Position numbers and translations under genes: made by a program
Notes under the pieces: generated by a model
Told to the model about the DNA's origin: nothing
The model's database searches: none
The model's input: only the letters and a program-made list of their open reading frames with translations
Shown here: positions 45,473 to 55,002 of the stretch, in pieces
Numbering within the stretch: position 1 is the first letter of the stretch
Layout of the letters: each line of letters opens with the position of its first letter
Source of the DNA: Candidatus Coprovivens excrementavium
Lineage (GTDB): Bacteria; Bacillota_I; Bacilli_A; RF39; UBA660
Reading direction: 5' to 3'
Assembly: GCA_944363975.1 (NCBI GenBank)
Contig: CALVVU010000002.1
Coordinates: 62,001 to 126,000, forward strand
DNA length: 64,000 bases

Positions 45473-45895
45473 ATGAAGAAAAAAATTATTATTTCACTAC
45501 TATGTATATTTATAATTATAATAGCTTTTATAATAGTTATAATAAAAAAGAATAATGATAGTAATATTTTTGCTCAGTTATCTAAAACAAAAGAAATTAC
45601 TGTTCATAACTTAACTGATAGAGATAATATAAAAGAGAAGAAGATATCTAATTCTGATGAGATAGATAAAGTAATAAAAATAATTAAAGATGCAAAAGAA
45701 ATGCCTAAAGATCAAAATATTCCATATGAATTAATTCCTGATTATAGATTAAAAATGATAGATCAAAAAGGAAAAACAATTACTGAAATTACTTATTATA
45801 TATACGAAGATATTAGTTGGATATCTTTTGATAATGAAGATAAACATTATACAATAGATGATTCTTCATTACTAAAAATAATTGATACTAAATAA
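45473..45895 (+). CDS. Small membrane-anchored protein of unknown function
   Basis: 140 residues: an N-terminal span (about 5-26) and an external domain with strand patterns (KEITVHNLTDRDNIKEK, YRLKMIDQKGKTITEITYYIYEDISWISF). I do not recognise it. It is last in the repeat-flanked pair and ends before the second copy of the 59-bp repeat, whose hairpin probably terminates transcription. Confidence 0.55.
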   Translation: MKKKIIISLLCIFIIIIAFIIVIIKKNNDSNIFAQLSKTKEITVHNLTDRDNIKEKKISNSDEIDKVIKIIKDAKEMPKDQNIPYELIPDYRLKMIDQKGKTITEITYYIYEDISWISFDNEDKHYTIDDSSLLKIIDTK

Positions 45896-45905
45896 TAATC
45901 AAAAA

Positions 45906-45964
45906 GAACTCCCTAAGAGTTCTTTTAAAATACCCAATATTTCTAAAAGAGCGTAATCGGCTCT
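45906..45964 (+). repeat. 59-bp direct repeat, copy 2
   Basis: It matches 44669-44727 with one mismatch. It flanks the two small membrane genes on their right, so the pair may have been inserted or copied together with the terminator. Confidence 0.9.
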
Positions 45965-46033
45965 TTAATTTTCATCGTTTATAATATAAAATAGAAAATG
46001 AATTGTAGTATTTAATAAAGTAGGTGAGCTACT

Positions 46034-46849
46034 ATGAAAAAAATAGGGATTATAATTATAATTTATTTAATAAGTCTTATTATAGCTAATGTTTTCTGTC
46101 GTACTGAATATGATAAAATAAGAAATGAATATCAAGCATTAATTATTAATTCTAATGAAAATATATCTGATATATTAAATAATATTCAAGGAATCACGAA
46201 TCAAAAACGTGCTTTATCTTTTTATAAAGGTGAAGATAATAATATTATATATTCTCCTAATGTTATTTATAATCCAGACGGTTCAACATCATATTCTGAT
46301 GTTGATGAAAGTAAATTAATATGGTCATATTTTTATGTTGACAAAGACTTAATCTATGCCTTTTCTGCCTCCGACTGTAATTCCTCTATAGGCGAGAATG
46401 AAGTTATTCTTCAATTACACGGCGTTGATAAAAAATCACTACCATACTCTAATGCTATTTCTAAAGAAATAATATTTAAATATAATAATTCGTTAATCAC
46501 TTTAAAAATAAAAGATATTGTTGAAGCAGATATTTATAGTAATATTTGTATATCGGATGATTTATATAACAAACTTTTACCAAATGAAAAAAAATATATC
46601 TATGCTCTTAGATTTGATAAATATAAAAATTTTCAAAAAGCGGCAGATAAATTATATGATTTATCAACTAATAATATCTCCATCAGTCAACCTTCCAAAG
46701 TGCATGATACTTCAAATAGACAAGCAATATTTGGTGATATAATTGATTTTCTATCAATGTTAAATATCATAACAATAATAATTATTTTCATATTAATAAT
46801 CTATCTAATAGTGTCTTTCTTAAATAAAAAACTAAATAAATCTAACTAA
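46034..46849 (+). CDS. MacB-type permease fragment lacking the FtsX core
   Basis: 271 residues: an N-terminal span, an external domain of about 200 residues, and a final span (about 238-262). The external part is paralogous to that of the permease at 48793: both have a G-x-DNNIIY block, an ASDC/ASYC motif (SASDCNSSIGENEVIL here, PASYCNVTLNDNEVIL there) and an ICISDDLYN/ICISNNLYN motif. The last three spans of the FtsX domain are missing, so it cannot form a normal permease half. It opens the exporter operon and may be an accessory subunit or a truncated duplicate. Confidence 0.7.
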   Translation: MKKIGIIIIIYLISLIIANVFCRTEYDKIRNEYQALIINSNENISDILNNIQGITNQKRALSFYKGEDNNIIYSPNVIYNPDGSTSYSDVDESKLIWSYFYVDKDLIYAFSASDCNSSIGENEVILQLHGVDKKSLPYSNAISKEIIFKYNNSLITLKIKDIVEADIYSNICISDDLYNKLLPNEKKYIYALRFDKYKNFQKAADKLYDLSTNNISISQPSKVHDTSNRQAIFGDIIDFLSMLNIITIIIIFILIIYLIVSFLNKKLNKSN

Positions 46850-46866
46850 AAGAATGGAAGATGTAA

Positions 46867-47550
46867 ATGACAAAAATAATCGAACTCATTAATTTAAAAA
46901 AAGAATATAAAACACCTAAAGAGAATCTTGAAGTACTTAAAGGAATAAATTATTCTTTTGAACAAGGAAAATTATATGCCATCAAAGGACATAGTGGTAG
47001 TGGTAAAACCACATTAGTTAGAATTTTAGGATTAATGGATGATTTAACATCTGGCGAATATCTTTTATATAATAAAACAACTAAGTCTTTAAGTGATAAA
47101 GAATCATCTTATTATCGTATGAAACACATTGGATTTATATTTCAAGAATATAATTTAAATCCATATTTAAAAGCATATGAAAATGTTATTGTTCCGATGT
47201 TAATAAATAAAAAAATTAAACCCCAAAATCGTCTTTCAAAAGCTGAAAATTTATTAAGTGATGTTGGTCTTTTTGAACGCAAAGATCATTTTCCTAAAGA
47301 ACTTTCTGGTGGAGAACAACAAAGAGTAGCTATTGCTCGTGCTCTTGCTAATAATCCTGATATAATTATTGCTGATGAACCAACTGGCAATCTTGATAAA
47401 AAGAATGAAAAAATAATTTTTAAAATACTAAAGCAAATGGCTGAATCAGGTAAATGTGTTATCGTTGTCAGTCATAGTGATGAAATAAGTTCATATGCTG
47501 ATGTTAATTTATTACTAGAAGATGGATTGTTAAGTGAGGTAAAAAAATGA
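46867..47550 (+). CDS. MacB/LolD-type ABC ATPase
   Basis: 227 residues with Walker [10 protein letters not shown] (about 38-46), signature [20 protein letters not shown], Walker [13 protein letters not shown] and the H-loop VSHSD. The family powers FtsX-fold exporters, working by mechanical transmission to a periplasmic or outer domain (antimicrobial peptide efflux, lipoprotein or surface functions). It overlaps the next permease by four bases (ATGA). Confidence 0.93.
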   Translation: MTKIIELINLKKEYKTPKENLEVLKGINYSFEQGKLYAIKGHSGSGKTTLVRILGLMDDLTSGEYLLYNKTTKSLSDKESSYYRMKHIGFIFQEYNLNPYLKAYENVIVPMLINKKIKPQNRLSKAENLLSDVGLFERKDHFPKELSGGEQQRVAIARALANNPDIIIADEPTGNLDKKNEKIIFKILKQMAESGKCVIVVSHSDEISSYADVNLLLEDGLLSEVKK

Positions 47551-48791
47551 TATGGGATATTTTAAAAACGTCTCTTCAAAATATAAATAGAAACTCCAAA
47601 AACAAAATCTTAATTCTAATCTTTGTATTACTCTTTTTCGTTCTTTTTATTGATATAATTATTATCAAAAATTTTTATGAATACTATGATTATTCTATTA
47701 ATAAAAATATAGGCTTTAGAACTTTATACGTTTATAATCCAACTATATCTAGAGAAGATGCAATAAAAGAAATAAAAAAGATAAAACACGTTAGCGAAGT
47801 ATATGGTTCATCTTATGGTTCTACAGCTGTTTCATCTAATTTAAATGATAATGGATTAAATGGTTGGATTGGTTTGCAATATGGAACAATAAATACAACA
47901 CCACCTTCTATTAGTGGTAAAAACATTGACGAACTAAAATCAGGAGAATTAATATGTCCATATGAATTTTATCCCGATTCAAATAATTCATCACCACTTG
48001 ATATTGACGAATCAAAATTCTTATCAGAAAAAGATATCTTAAATAGAGAAATAGTAATTAGTTATTCTCGTACCTATACCGAAGTTATAGATAATAAATT
48101 AACTGAAAAAAAACAAGATTATACTCAAAAAATGAAAATAGTTGGTTTATATGATGAAACTATTTTCCGCAATGGTATAAATGTTTGTTATGCAACTCCT
48201 GAAGATATTAAGAATATTCAAGATTCCTATAATCCATTTTTAGAAAATACAGAATATGCTTCTTTAAATGTTGTCGTAGATGAAGAAACAAACCTTAAAG
48301 AAGTACGTCAAAATATTCAAAATCTTGGTAGCTATCTTGTTGAAAAAGAAACTATCGCTCATATTGATAAAACATTTACCAGTATCTTATTTTCTTTAAC
48401 AATTATCTTCGCTATAATTATTATCACTTCAATTCTTCTTATCTTAAAAAATTATCTTAATAAAAAAATAAAAGATGAATCAAGTTACTTAGGAATTTTA
48501 AGAGCTTGTGGATATACTAAAAATAATGTTATAATTCAAGAAATAATAGAAAATACACTTATTATGTTATTAAGTTATATAATTAGTGCCACCTTATTTA
48601 CCATTATTTTCACTATATTAGAAAATAAAATATTTAAATATTTTAAATATATTGGTTTCACAATAAATAATAATATAATTCTAATATTTATAATTTTTAT
48701 CATTGTATTAATTATTTCTGAATTATTAAATTATTCCTTAGTCAAGAAAAAAATAAATAATTCGATAACAGATCTTTTAAAGGAGGAATAA
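47547..48791 (+). CDS. FtsX-fold ABC permease
   Basis: 414 residues: an N-terminal span (about 18-39), a large external domain (40-265), and a C-terminal FtsX unit of three spans (about 272-298, 325-350 and 374-396) with the LGILRACGYTKNNVIIQEIIENT coupling motif. It acts with the ATPase upstream and the permease that follows two bases later. Confidence 0.88.
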   Translation: MIWDILKTSLQNINRNSKNKILILIFVLLFFVLFIDIIIIKNFYEYYDYSINKNIGFRTLYVYNPTISREDAIKEIKKIKHVSEVYGSSYGSTAVSSNLNDNGLNGWIGLQYGTINTTPPSISGKNIDELKSGELICPYEFYPDSNNSSPLDIDESKFLSEKDILNREIVISYSRTYTEVIDNKLTEKKQDYTQKMKIVGLYDETIFRNGINVCYATPEDIKNIQDSYNPFLENTEYASLNVVVDEETNLKEVRQNIQNLGSYLVEKETIAHIDKTFTSILFSLTIIFAIIIITSILLILKNYLNKKIKDESSYLGILRACGYTKNNVIIQEIIENTLIMLLSYIISATLFTIIFTILENKIFKYFKYIGFTINNNIILIFIIFIIVLIISELLNYSLVKKKINNSITDLLKEE

Positions 48792-48792
48792 T

Positions 48793-49926
48793 ATGCTTTT
48801 ATTAAAAAGTTTTTTTAGACATAAAAAAACAATTATATATCTTCAAGTACTTTGTATAATTACTATTATATTATTACTCCTAAATGGAATTAATTCTTTT
48901 ATTAATAAGGAACTTGATCACTTAAAACATGAAAATTCATCTCTTATAATGTTTTCTTTAAATAATCATAATCAATTATTAGAAAAAGAAACTGAAATTA
49001 CTTCATATAATCGTATTTTACCATTAACTCAAGGTCGAGATAACAATATAATATATACTCCTAAATATATTGAACTTGAAGACGGAAGTATTGCTTATGA
49101 ATCTATTGATTATTCTAAAATAGAGTGGAAAAGATTAATTTACGATGAAGAAAATTATCCATATATTTTAACTTTTCCTGCTTCCTATTGTAATGTAACA
49201 TTAAATGATAATGAAGTTATTTTAGCTTTAGAAGAAGATCTTGATTATCGTCTAGAGTATAAAGATAATTATCTAAATAATAATATTTATTTTCAGTATC
49301 AAAATCAAAAATTAAAATTAAAAATTAAAAATATAATTGAACCTAAAACATTTAAATATATATGCATTTCCAATAATCTTTATAACAATTTAATAGTCAA
49401 TGAAGAAAAATATATTTATTTAATTAATACTAAAAATTATCTTGATATTGAAAAATTAGAAGATAAATGGCAAGACTTAGAAGATAATGATTTTTATAGT
49501 ATTAATACCAATATAAAATATGATACTACTGAAGCAAACGATAAAGAAACATCTTTAAGTAATTTATCTAATATGTTAAGAATTGCTAATTTCATCTCCT
49601 TTATTATCTTTACTATAATAGCTATTTTTGTTATAAAAGATCTTATCTCTGATGAAGAAAAAAATATTAATTTATTAAAACAATTAGGTTATAATAAAAC
49701 ACAAATAATGAAAAGTACATTAATAAATATGTTAGTTTTAGATATCATTATTCTTTTAATTTCCCAAATAGTTTTCTTAATATTAAGTATAATTTTAAAT
49801 ACTTTATTAGATTTAAATATTCAAGTTTTTTCAATTAAACTTTTATTTAGTATAATAGTATTTATAACATTATTTGAATTTATTTTCTTGATAAAACCTG
49901 TAAATAATAAATTTAGAAAAGAGTGA
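48793..49926 (+). CDS. Second FtsX-fold ABC permease
   Basis: 377 residues with an N-terminal span (about 13-32), an external domain (35-255) and a C-terminal FtsX unit (about 262-282, 310-335 and 345-366, coupling motif INLLKQLGYNKTQIMKSTLINM). It is paralogous to the truncated protein at 46034. Together with the ATPase and the permease upstream it would form a heterodimeric exporter. GGAGG lies six bases before the start. Confidence 0.85.
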   Translation: MLLLKSFFRHKKTIIYLQVLCIITIILLLLNGINSFINKELDHLKHENSSLIMFSLNNHNQLLEKETEITSYNRILPLTQGRDNNIIYTPKYIELEDGSIAYESIDYSKIEWKRLIYDEENYPYILTFPASYCNVTLNDNEVILALEEDLDYRLEYKDNYLNNNIYFQYQNQKLKLKIKNIIEPKTFKYICISNNLYNNLIVNEEKYIYLINTKNYLDIEKLEDKWQDLEDNDFYSINTNIKYDTTEANDKETSLSNLSNMLRIANFISFIIFTIIAIFVIKDLISDEEKNINLLKQLGYNKTQIMKSTLINMLVLDIIILLISQIVFLILSIILNTLLDLNIQVFSIKLLFSIIVFITLFEFIFLIKPVNNKFRKE

Positions 49927-49930
49927 TAGT

Positions 49931-51310
49931 ATGTCAATTTTAGCATCTTTCATTGTTCCTCATCCACCACTTATTATTCCGAATATAGGTAAGGGTAGTG
50001 AAAAACAAGTATCTAAAACTATCTCTGCTTATAAAGAAATAGCTAAGCAAATAGCTACTTTAAATCCTGAGACCATTATTATATCAAGTCCTCATGCTCC
50101 AATGTATTCCGATTATTTTTATATTTCATCTTCTAAAACTTTGACTGGTAATTTGGCTAATTTTGGAACTCCAGAAATATCTTTTACAGAAGAAGTAGAT
50201 ACAAAATTAGTAGATGAAATATCTTCTTTAGCTCAAAAATACCATTTTCCTACATCTAAAGAAATACCATCTGTTCCTCTTGATCATGGTACAATGATTC
50301 CTCTTTATTTTATAAGAGAAGAACTCCCTAAATGTTTAATTGTTGTTATTGGTTTATCAACTTTACCATTAATAACCAATTATCAAATGGGTACTATTAT
50401 AAAAGAAGCAGTTAATAATCTAAATCGTAACGTAGTATATATAGCTAGTGGTGATTTATCTCATAAATTACAAGAATATGGTCCATATGGCTTTGCCACC
50501 GAAGGACCAATATATGATAAGAAAATAATGGACATATGTCGTACATCAAATTTTTATGAACTTCTAACCTTTAAATCTTCATTTCTTGAAAAAGCTGCTG
50601 AATGTGGTCATCGTTCTTTTACTATTATGGCTGGATGTTTTGATGGTCAAGAAATTGAATCACAAGAATTATCCCATGAAGATATAACTGGAGTAGGTTA
50701 TGGTATCTGTTCTTTCTATCTTAAAAAAACTAATCCTAGTCGTCAATTTCTAAAAAAATATTTAAAAGAAGAAAGTCTTCGTCTAGAAAAAATTAAAAAA
50801 TCATCAGATTCTTACGTTAATTTAGCTTTTGAATCATTAAAATACTATTTTGATACTAAACAAAAAATGTCAATTCCACCTAACTTACCAGAAGAAATGC
50901 TAACTAATAAAGCAGGTGTCTTTGTATCATTATATAAATTTGATACCTTAAGAGGTTGTATAGGAACAATTAGTCCTACAACAAAATGTATTGCTGAAGA
51001 AATAATAAATAATTCACTTAGTGCAGCATTAAATGATTATCGCTTTCCACCCCTTACTAAAGAAGAATTAAAATGGCTTAACATAAGTGTTTATATTTTA
51101 AAAGAACCAGAACCGATTTCTTCACTAGATATGTTAGATGTTCATAAATATGGAATTATAGTTACTCATGGTTTAAAAAGAGGTGTCTTATTGCCTGATT
51201 TAGATGGTGTTGATACTATAAAAAAACAAATAGCTATTGCTAAAGAAAAAGCTTCAATTAAACCAAATGAAGACTGTAAAATAGAAAGATTTGAAGTAAT
51301 AAAACATTAA
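49931..51310 (+). CDS. MEMO1/LigB-like and AMMECR1 fusion
   Basis: 459 residues. The N-terminal domain (1-270) has the MEMO1/extradiol-dioxygenase-like fold with PHPPLIIP, SPHAPM, LDHGTMIPL and SGDLSH. The C-terminal domain (about 285-459) is AMMECR1, with the hallmark LRGCIGTI and the DYRFPPLTKEEL block. Both are usually found with a radical SAM protein as the AmmeMemoRadiSam set, whose role is unresolved; no radical SAM gene follows here. It starts four bases after the permease stop, so it may be co-transcribed with the exporter. Confidence 0.9.
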   Translation: MSILASFIVPHPPLIIPNIGKGSEKQVSKTISAYKEIAKQIATLNPETIIISSPHAPMYSDYFYISSSKTLTGNLANFGTPEISFTEEVDTKLVDEISSLAQKYHFPTSKEIPSVPLDHGTMIPLYFIREELPKCLIVVIGLSTLPLITNYQMGTIIKEAVNNLNRNVVYIASGDLSHKLQEYGPYGFATEGPIYDKKIMDICRTSNFYELLTFKSSFLEKAAECGHRSFTIMAGCFDGQEIESQELSHEDITGVGYGICSFYLKKTNPSRQFLKKYLKEESLRLEKIKKSSDSYVNLAFESLKYYFDTKQKMSIPPNLPEEMLTNKAGVFVSLYKFDTLRGCIGTISPTTKCIAEEIINNSLSAALNDYRFPPLTKEELKWLNISVYILKEPEPISSLDMLDVHKYGIIVTHGLKRGVLLPDLDGVDTIKKQIAIAKEKASIKPNEDCKIERFEVIKH

Positions 51311-51332
51311 AAGGAGTAAAACTCCTTTTTTT
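51309..51332 (+). terminator. Intrinsic terminator
   Basis: AAAAGGAGT pairs with ACTCCTTTT around an AAA loop, followed by T, just after the fusion gene. Confidence 0.88.
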
Positions 51333-51356
51333 AAACTAAAAATATTAACAAAATTA

Positions 51357-51365
51357 TGATATACT
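51357..51365 (+). promoter_or_regulatory. Extended -10 promoter (TGATATACT) of the osmolyte importer
   Basis: A TG-extended -10 lies 15 bases before the start codon at 51381 and after a terminator. Confidence 0.6.
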
Positions 51366-51380
51366 ATATAAGGTGATAAC

Positions 51381-52505
51381 ATGATAAGATTTGAAAATGT
51401 CTCTCGATCTTTTTTTAATAAAGTTATAGTAGAAGACATAAACTTAGAAATAGCTGATAATTCAATTACTTGTCTAATCGGTGAAAGTGGTGGTGGAAAG
51501 ACAACCATTCTTAAGATGATTAATCGTCTAATTGAAACATCATCTGGTAAAATAACTATAAATAATCAAGATATAGCTAAACAAGATCCTATTAAATTAA
51601 GAAGAAGAATCGGTTATGTAATTCAACAAACAGGTCTATTTCCTCATATGACGATTCGTGATAATATAGCCATTATTTTAAAAATGACTGAAGAAAAAGA
51701 AAAAGTAGATGAGAGAGTAAACGAATTAATGCATATGGTTGGTTTAGATCCTAATGAATATTTAGATCGTTACCCATCAGAGTTATCAGGAGGTCAACAA
51801 CAAAGAGTAGGTATCGCTCGTGCTTTTGCAACTGATCCAGAAATTATATTAATGGATGAACCGTTTAGTGCGTTAGATCCTGTAACGCGTTCATCTCTTC
51901 AAGATGAATTATTAAAAATCCAAAATAAAACTAAAAAGACAATTATTTTCGTTACTCATGATATGGATGAAGCAATTAAAATAGCTGATAAAATAGCTAT
52001 TATAAATGATGGTCATATAATTCAATATGATACCCCAGAAAATATTTTAAAACATCCTGTTAATGACTTTGTAAAAAAATTCGTTGGTGAAAAGAAAATC
52101 TGGCGTTCTCCTGAACTTATAAAAGTTGAAGATATAATGATTGAACATCCTGTAACATGTAGTCCTAATTTTTCTATCTTTTATTGCATAAATAAAATGA
52201 AAATGTCTAAAGTAGATACTTTAATGGTTATTAATGAAGAAAATATTTTACAAGGTATTTTATATGCCGCTAGTTTAACTAATATTAACTACGATAATAA
52301 AAAAGCTAAAGATTTTATTGAAAAAGACTTTATTGCTGCTTATCCAACCGATTCTATAGTTGATCTTTTAGAGTTAATTGATAGTCATAAAATAACAACT
52401 ATGCCAGTTATCGATAAAAAAGGTCACTTAAAAGGTTTAATTACTAGAAGTACTCTTTTAACATACATGAGTCAACAATTTTTAGAAGGAGATGAAGAAA
52501 AATGA
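51381..52505 (+). CDS. opuCA: OpuC-type osmolyte ABC ATPase with CBS domains
   Basis: 374 residues: Walker A GESGGGKTT, signature LSGGQQQRVGIARAFATDPE, Walker B IILMDEPFSALDP, then two CBS repeats (about 250-310 and 315-370, the second with TDSIVDLLELIDSHKITTMPVIDKKGHLKGLI). ATPases of this type drive uptake of glycine betaine, carnitine or choline. In OpuA/OpuC systems the CBS pair senses ionic strength and controls activity. It overlaps the permease gene by four bases. Confidence 0.92.
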   Translation: MIRFENVSRSFFNKVIVEDINLEIADNSITCLIGESGGGKTTILKMINRLIETSSGKITINNQDIAKQDPIKLRRRIGYVIQQTGLFPHMTIRDNIAIILKMTEEKEKVDERVNELMHMVGLDPNEYLDRYPSELSGGQQQRVGIARAFATDPEIILMDEPFSALDPVTRSSLQDELLKIQNKTKKTIIFVTHDMDEAIKIADKIAIINDGHIIQYDTPENILKHPVNDFVKKFVGEKKIWRSPELIKVEDIMIEHPVTCSPNFSIFYCINKMKMSKVDTLMVINEENILQGILYAASLTNINYDNKKAKDFIEKDFIAAYPTDSIVDLLELIDSHKITTMPVIDKKGHLKGLITRSTLLTYMSQQFLEGDEEK

Positions 52506-54073
52506 GTATAATTGATTATTTAAAAGAAAATTCATCTCAAATAATAGATTTATTAATTGAACATGTTGAATTAACATTTTTATCAGTTCTTATTGCTATA
52601 CTAATTGGTATTCCTATAGGTATTTTAATAAGCTACGTAAAGAAACTAGATAAACCAGTTCTTGGTTTTTCCAATGTCGTTCAAGCTATTCCTTCTATGG
52701 CTTTACTAGGTTTTGCTATTCCTTTTTTAGGTATTGGTACTAAACCTGCTATTGTTATGGTTGTTTTATATTCTCTATTACCAATTATTAAAAACACTTA
52801 TATTGGTATTCAAAATATAAGTGCTCAAACAGTAGAAGCTGCACGTGGTATAGGTTTAACTAATTGGCAAATATTAACTAAAGTCCAAATACCTCTAGCA
52901 CTACCAGTTATAATGGGTGGTATTAGAATATCTGCAGTTAGTGCAGTTGGTTTAATGACTCTTGCTGCATTCTGTGGCGCTGGTGGTCTAGGCTACTTAG
53001 TATATGCTGGTATTAGATCAATAAATAACTTACAAATCCTATCAGGAGCAATCCCAGCTTGCTTACTAGCTTTATTTATTGATTATATTTTAGGTATAAT
53101 AGAAAACTTAGTAACACCTAAATATAATAAAGATACAGCTAAAAAATCTTTCTTTAAAAATGAGAAATTTCAAAAAGCAGTTTTAATAATCGTCATTATT
53201 GCTTTACTTATAATGTTTATTTCTCCTTTATTTAATAAAGAATCAGCTAATCGAAAAATAACTATTGGTAGCATGGATTTTACTGAACAAGAAATACTTT
53301 CTTATATGATAAATGATCTTATTGAAACAAATACTGATATTGAAGTTGATCAACGTCTATCTTTAGGTTCTTCAAGTATTGTTTTATCAGCTTTACAAAA
53401 TAATGATATAGATTTATATGTTGATTATACAGGAACTATATATGGTAGTGTCTTAAAGAAATCTCCTAATAATAATGTTCAAGAAGTATATGACATTTCT
53501 AAAAAAGAAATGAAAGAACAATACGATTTAAACATTCTAGATGATTTAAACTTTAATAATACTTACACATTAGCTGTAACAAAAGAAACAGCAGCTAAAT
53601 ATAATTTAAAGACTATTAGTGATTTAAGTGCAGTATCTAAAGAATTAATTTTCTCGCCAACTTTAACTTTTATGGAAAGAAATGATTGCTGGCTTGGCTT
53701 AGAAAAAACATATCCTATCAAGTTTAAAGAAGTACTACCTATGGATGGAGCTCCTCGATATCTAGCACTTATAAACCATGAAAGTGATGTCGTTGATGCT
53801 TTTTCAACAGATGGCTTACTAAAAAAATATGATTTAGTAGTTCTAGAAGATGATAAAAACTTCTTCTTACCATATCATGCAATTCCAATTGTTAACAATA
53901 ATATATTAGAAAATTATCCAGAAATTGAATCTTTATTACAAGAACTAAGTAAACATTTAAATGATGAAGTAATGCGTGAATTAAATTACCTAGTAGATGA
54001 AGAAAGACAAAAACCAGAAGATGTAGCACATAACTTCTTAGAAAAAAATAATTTACTTAATCTAAGTAGCTAA
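52502..54073 (+). CDS. OpuC-type permease fused to the substrate-binding domain
   Basis: 523 residues. The N-terminal half (about 1-240) is a permease with five or six spans and the EAARGIGLTNWQILTKVQIPLALPVIMGG coupling loop. A further span (about 226-244) leads into an external solute-binding domain of the OpuAC/OpuBC type (about 252-523, starting ITIGSMDFTEQEIL). Fusion of permease and binding protein is known for this transporter class, so one binding domain is held at the membrane. The substrate is a quaternary amine by analogy. Confidence 0.9.
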   Translation: MSIIDYLKENSSQIIDLLIEHVELTFLSVLIAILIGIPIGILISYVKKLDKPVLGFSNVVQAIPSMALLGFAIPFLGIGTKPAIVMVVLYSLLPIIKNTYIGIQNISAQTVEAARGIGLTNWQILTKVQIPLALPVIMGGIRISAVSAVGLMTLAAFCGAGGLGYLVYAGIRSINNLQILSGAIPACLLALFIDYILGIIENLVTPKYNKDTAKKSFFKNEKFQKAVLIIVIIALLIMFISPLFNKESANRKITIGSMDFTEQEILSYMINDLIETNTDIEVDQRLSLGSSSIVLSALQNNDIDLYVDYTGTIYGSVLKKSPNNNVQEVYDISKKEMKEQYDLNILDDLNFNNTYTLAVTKETAAKYNLKTISDLSAVSKELIFSPTLTFMERNDCWLGLEKTYPIKFKEVLPMDGAPRYLALINHESDVVDAFSTDGLLKKYDLVVLEDDKNFFLPYHAIPIVNNNILENYPEIESLLQELSKHLNDEVMRELNYLVDEERQKPEDVAHNFLEKNNLLNLSS

Positions 54074-54087
54074 AAGCTACTTTTTTA
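54064..54087 (+). terminator. Intrinsic terminator
   Basis: AGTAGC pairs with GCTACT around a TAAAA loop, followed by TTTTTT, overlapping the stop codon of the transporter gene. Confidence 0.88.
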
Positions 54088-54101
54088 ATTAAAGAAAAAT
54101 A

Positions 54102-54110
54102 TGATATACT
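54102..54110 (+). promoter_or_regulatory. Extended -10 promoter (TGATATACT)
   Basis: A TG-extended -10 lies 18 bases before the patatin-like gene. Confidence 0.6.
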
Positions 54111-54128
54111 AAAAAAGGAAGTGAAGAT

Positions 54129-54971
54129 ATGAAAATAGGTTTAGTCTTAGAAGGTGGGGGAATGCGCGGTTTATATACCGCTGGCATTCTCGATGCTATG
54201 TTAGATAAAAACTTTCAAGTAAATGGTATAATAGGTGTATCAGCTGGAGCCTTATTTGGCGTTAGTTATGTTTCAAAACAACGTGGTCGTTCTCTTCGCT
54301 ATAATCAAAAATATGCCAGTGATCCCCGTTATATGAGTTTTAAATCATTAATAACTACAGGTAACTTTGTCAATAAAGACTTTGCATACTACGAATTACC
54401 TCTAAAATTAGACATCTTCGACGAAGAATCTTTCTCTAAATCTAAGACTGACTTTTACGCCACAGTTACTAATGTTGAAACTGGTGAACCAGAATATCTT
54501 AAAATAATAAATGCAACTATTCAGATAGAAGAACTAAGAGCATCTTCGTCTTTACCATTCTGCTCTAAAATAGTAAAAATAAATGACAAATTATATTTAG
54601 ATGGCGGTATATCTGATGCTATTCCTGTTAATAAATGTTTCGAAATGGGATATGATAAAGTAATAGTTATTACTACAAGACCATTAAATTATCGTAAAAC
54701 AAAATCAAATCAACTATTACCTAAAATTTTCTATCATCGTTATCCTAACTTTGTTAAAGCTATTAACACTCGTTATCAAAGATATAACGATACCTTAGAT
54801 CAATTACAAGAACTAGAAAAACAAAATAAAATCTTTGTCATTCGTCCATCTAAGTTAATTAAAATAAATCGTTTAGAAAAAAATCCTGATAAAATGCAAG
54901 AAATATATAATTTAGGTCTTCAAGATTTTCAAGATAATTATCAAGCATTACAAAAATACTTAAAAAAATAA
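54129..54971 (+). CDS. Patatin-like phospholipase
   Basis: 280 residues. The oxyanion motif GGGMRG is at residues 9-14, the nucleophile motif GVSAG at 36-40 (Ser38), and the catalytic dyad aspartate is in YLDGGISD (Asp158). The family hydrolyses acyl esters of lipids. There is no signal peptide, so it acts inside the cell or on the inner leaflet. It has its own promoter and is probably monocistronic. Confidence 0.93.
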   Translation: MKIGLVLEGGGMRGLYTAGILDAMLDKNFQVNGIIGVSAGALFGVSYVSKQRGRSLRYNQKYASDPRYMSFKSLITTGNFVNKDFAYYELPLKLDIFDEESFSKSKTDFYATVTNVETGEPEYLKIINATIQIEELRASSSLPFCSKIVKINDKLYLDGGISDAIPVNKCFEMGYDKVIVITTRPLNYRKTKSNQLLPKIFYHRYPNFVKAINTRYQRYNDTLDQLQELEKQNKIFVIRPSKLIKINRLEKNPDKMQEIYNLGLQDFQDNYQALQKYLKK

Positions 54972-54976
54972 AATTA

Positions 54977-54985
54977 TGATATAAT
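54977..54985 (+). promoter_or_regulatory. Extended -10 promoter (TGATATAAT)
   Basis: A TG-extended consensus -10 lies 17 bases before the start codon at 55003. Confidence 0.65.
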
Positions 54986-55002
54986 AATTATGGAGTGATA
55001 AA

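Noticed and set aside
44669-45964. CRISPR array
   Set aside because: Only two copies of a 59-bp repeat exist, about 1.2 kb apart with genes between them. No array of short repeats and spacers was seen anywhere in the window.
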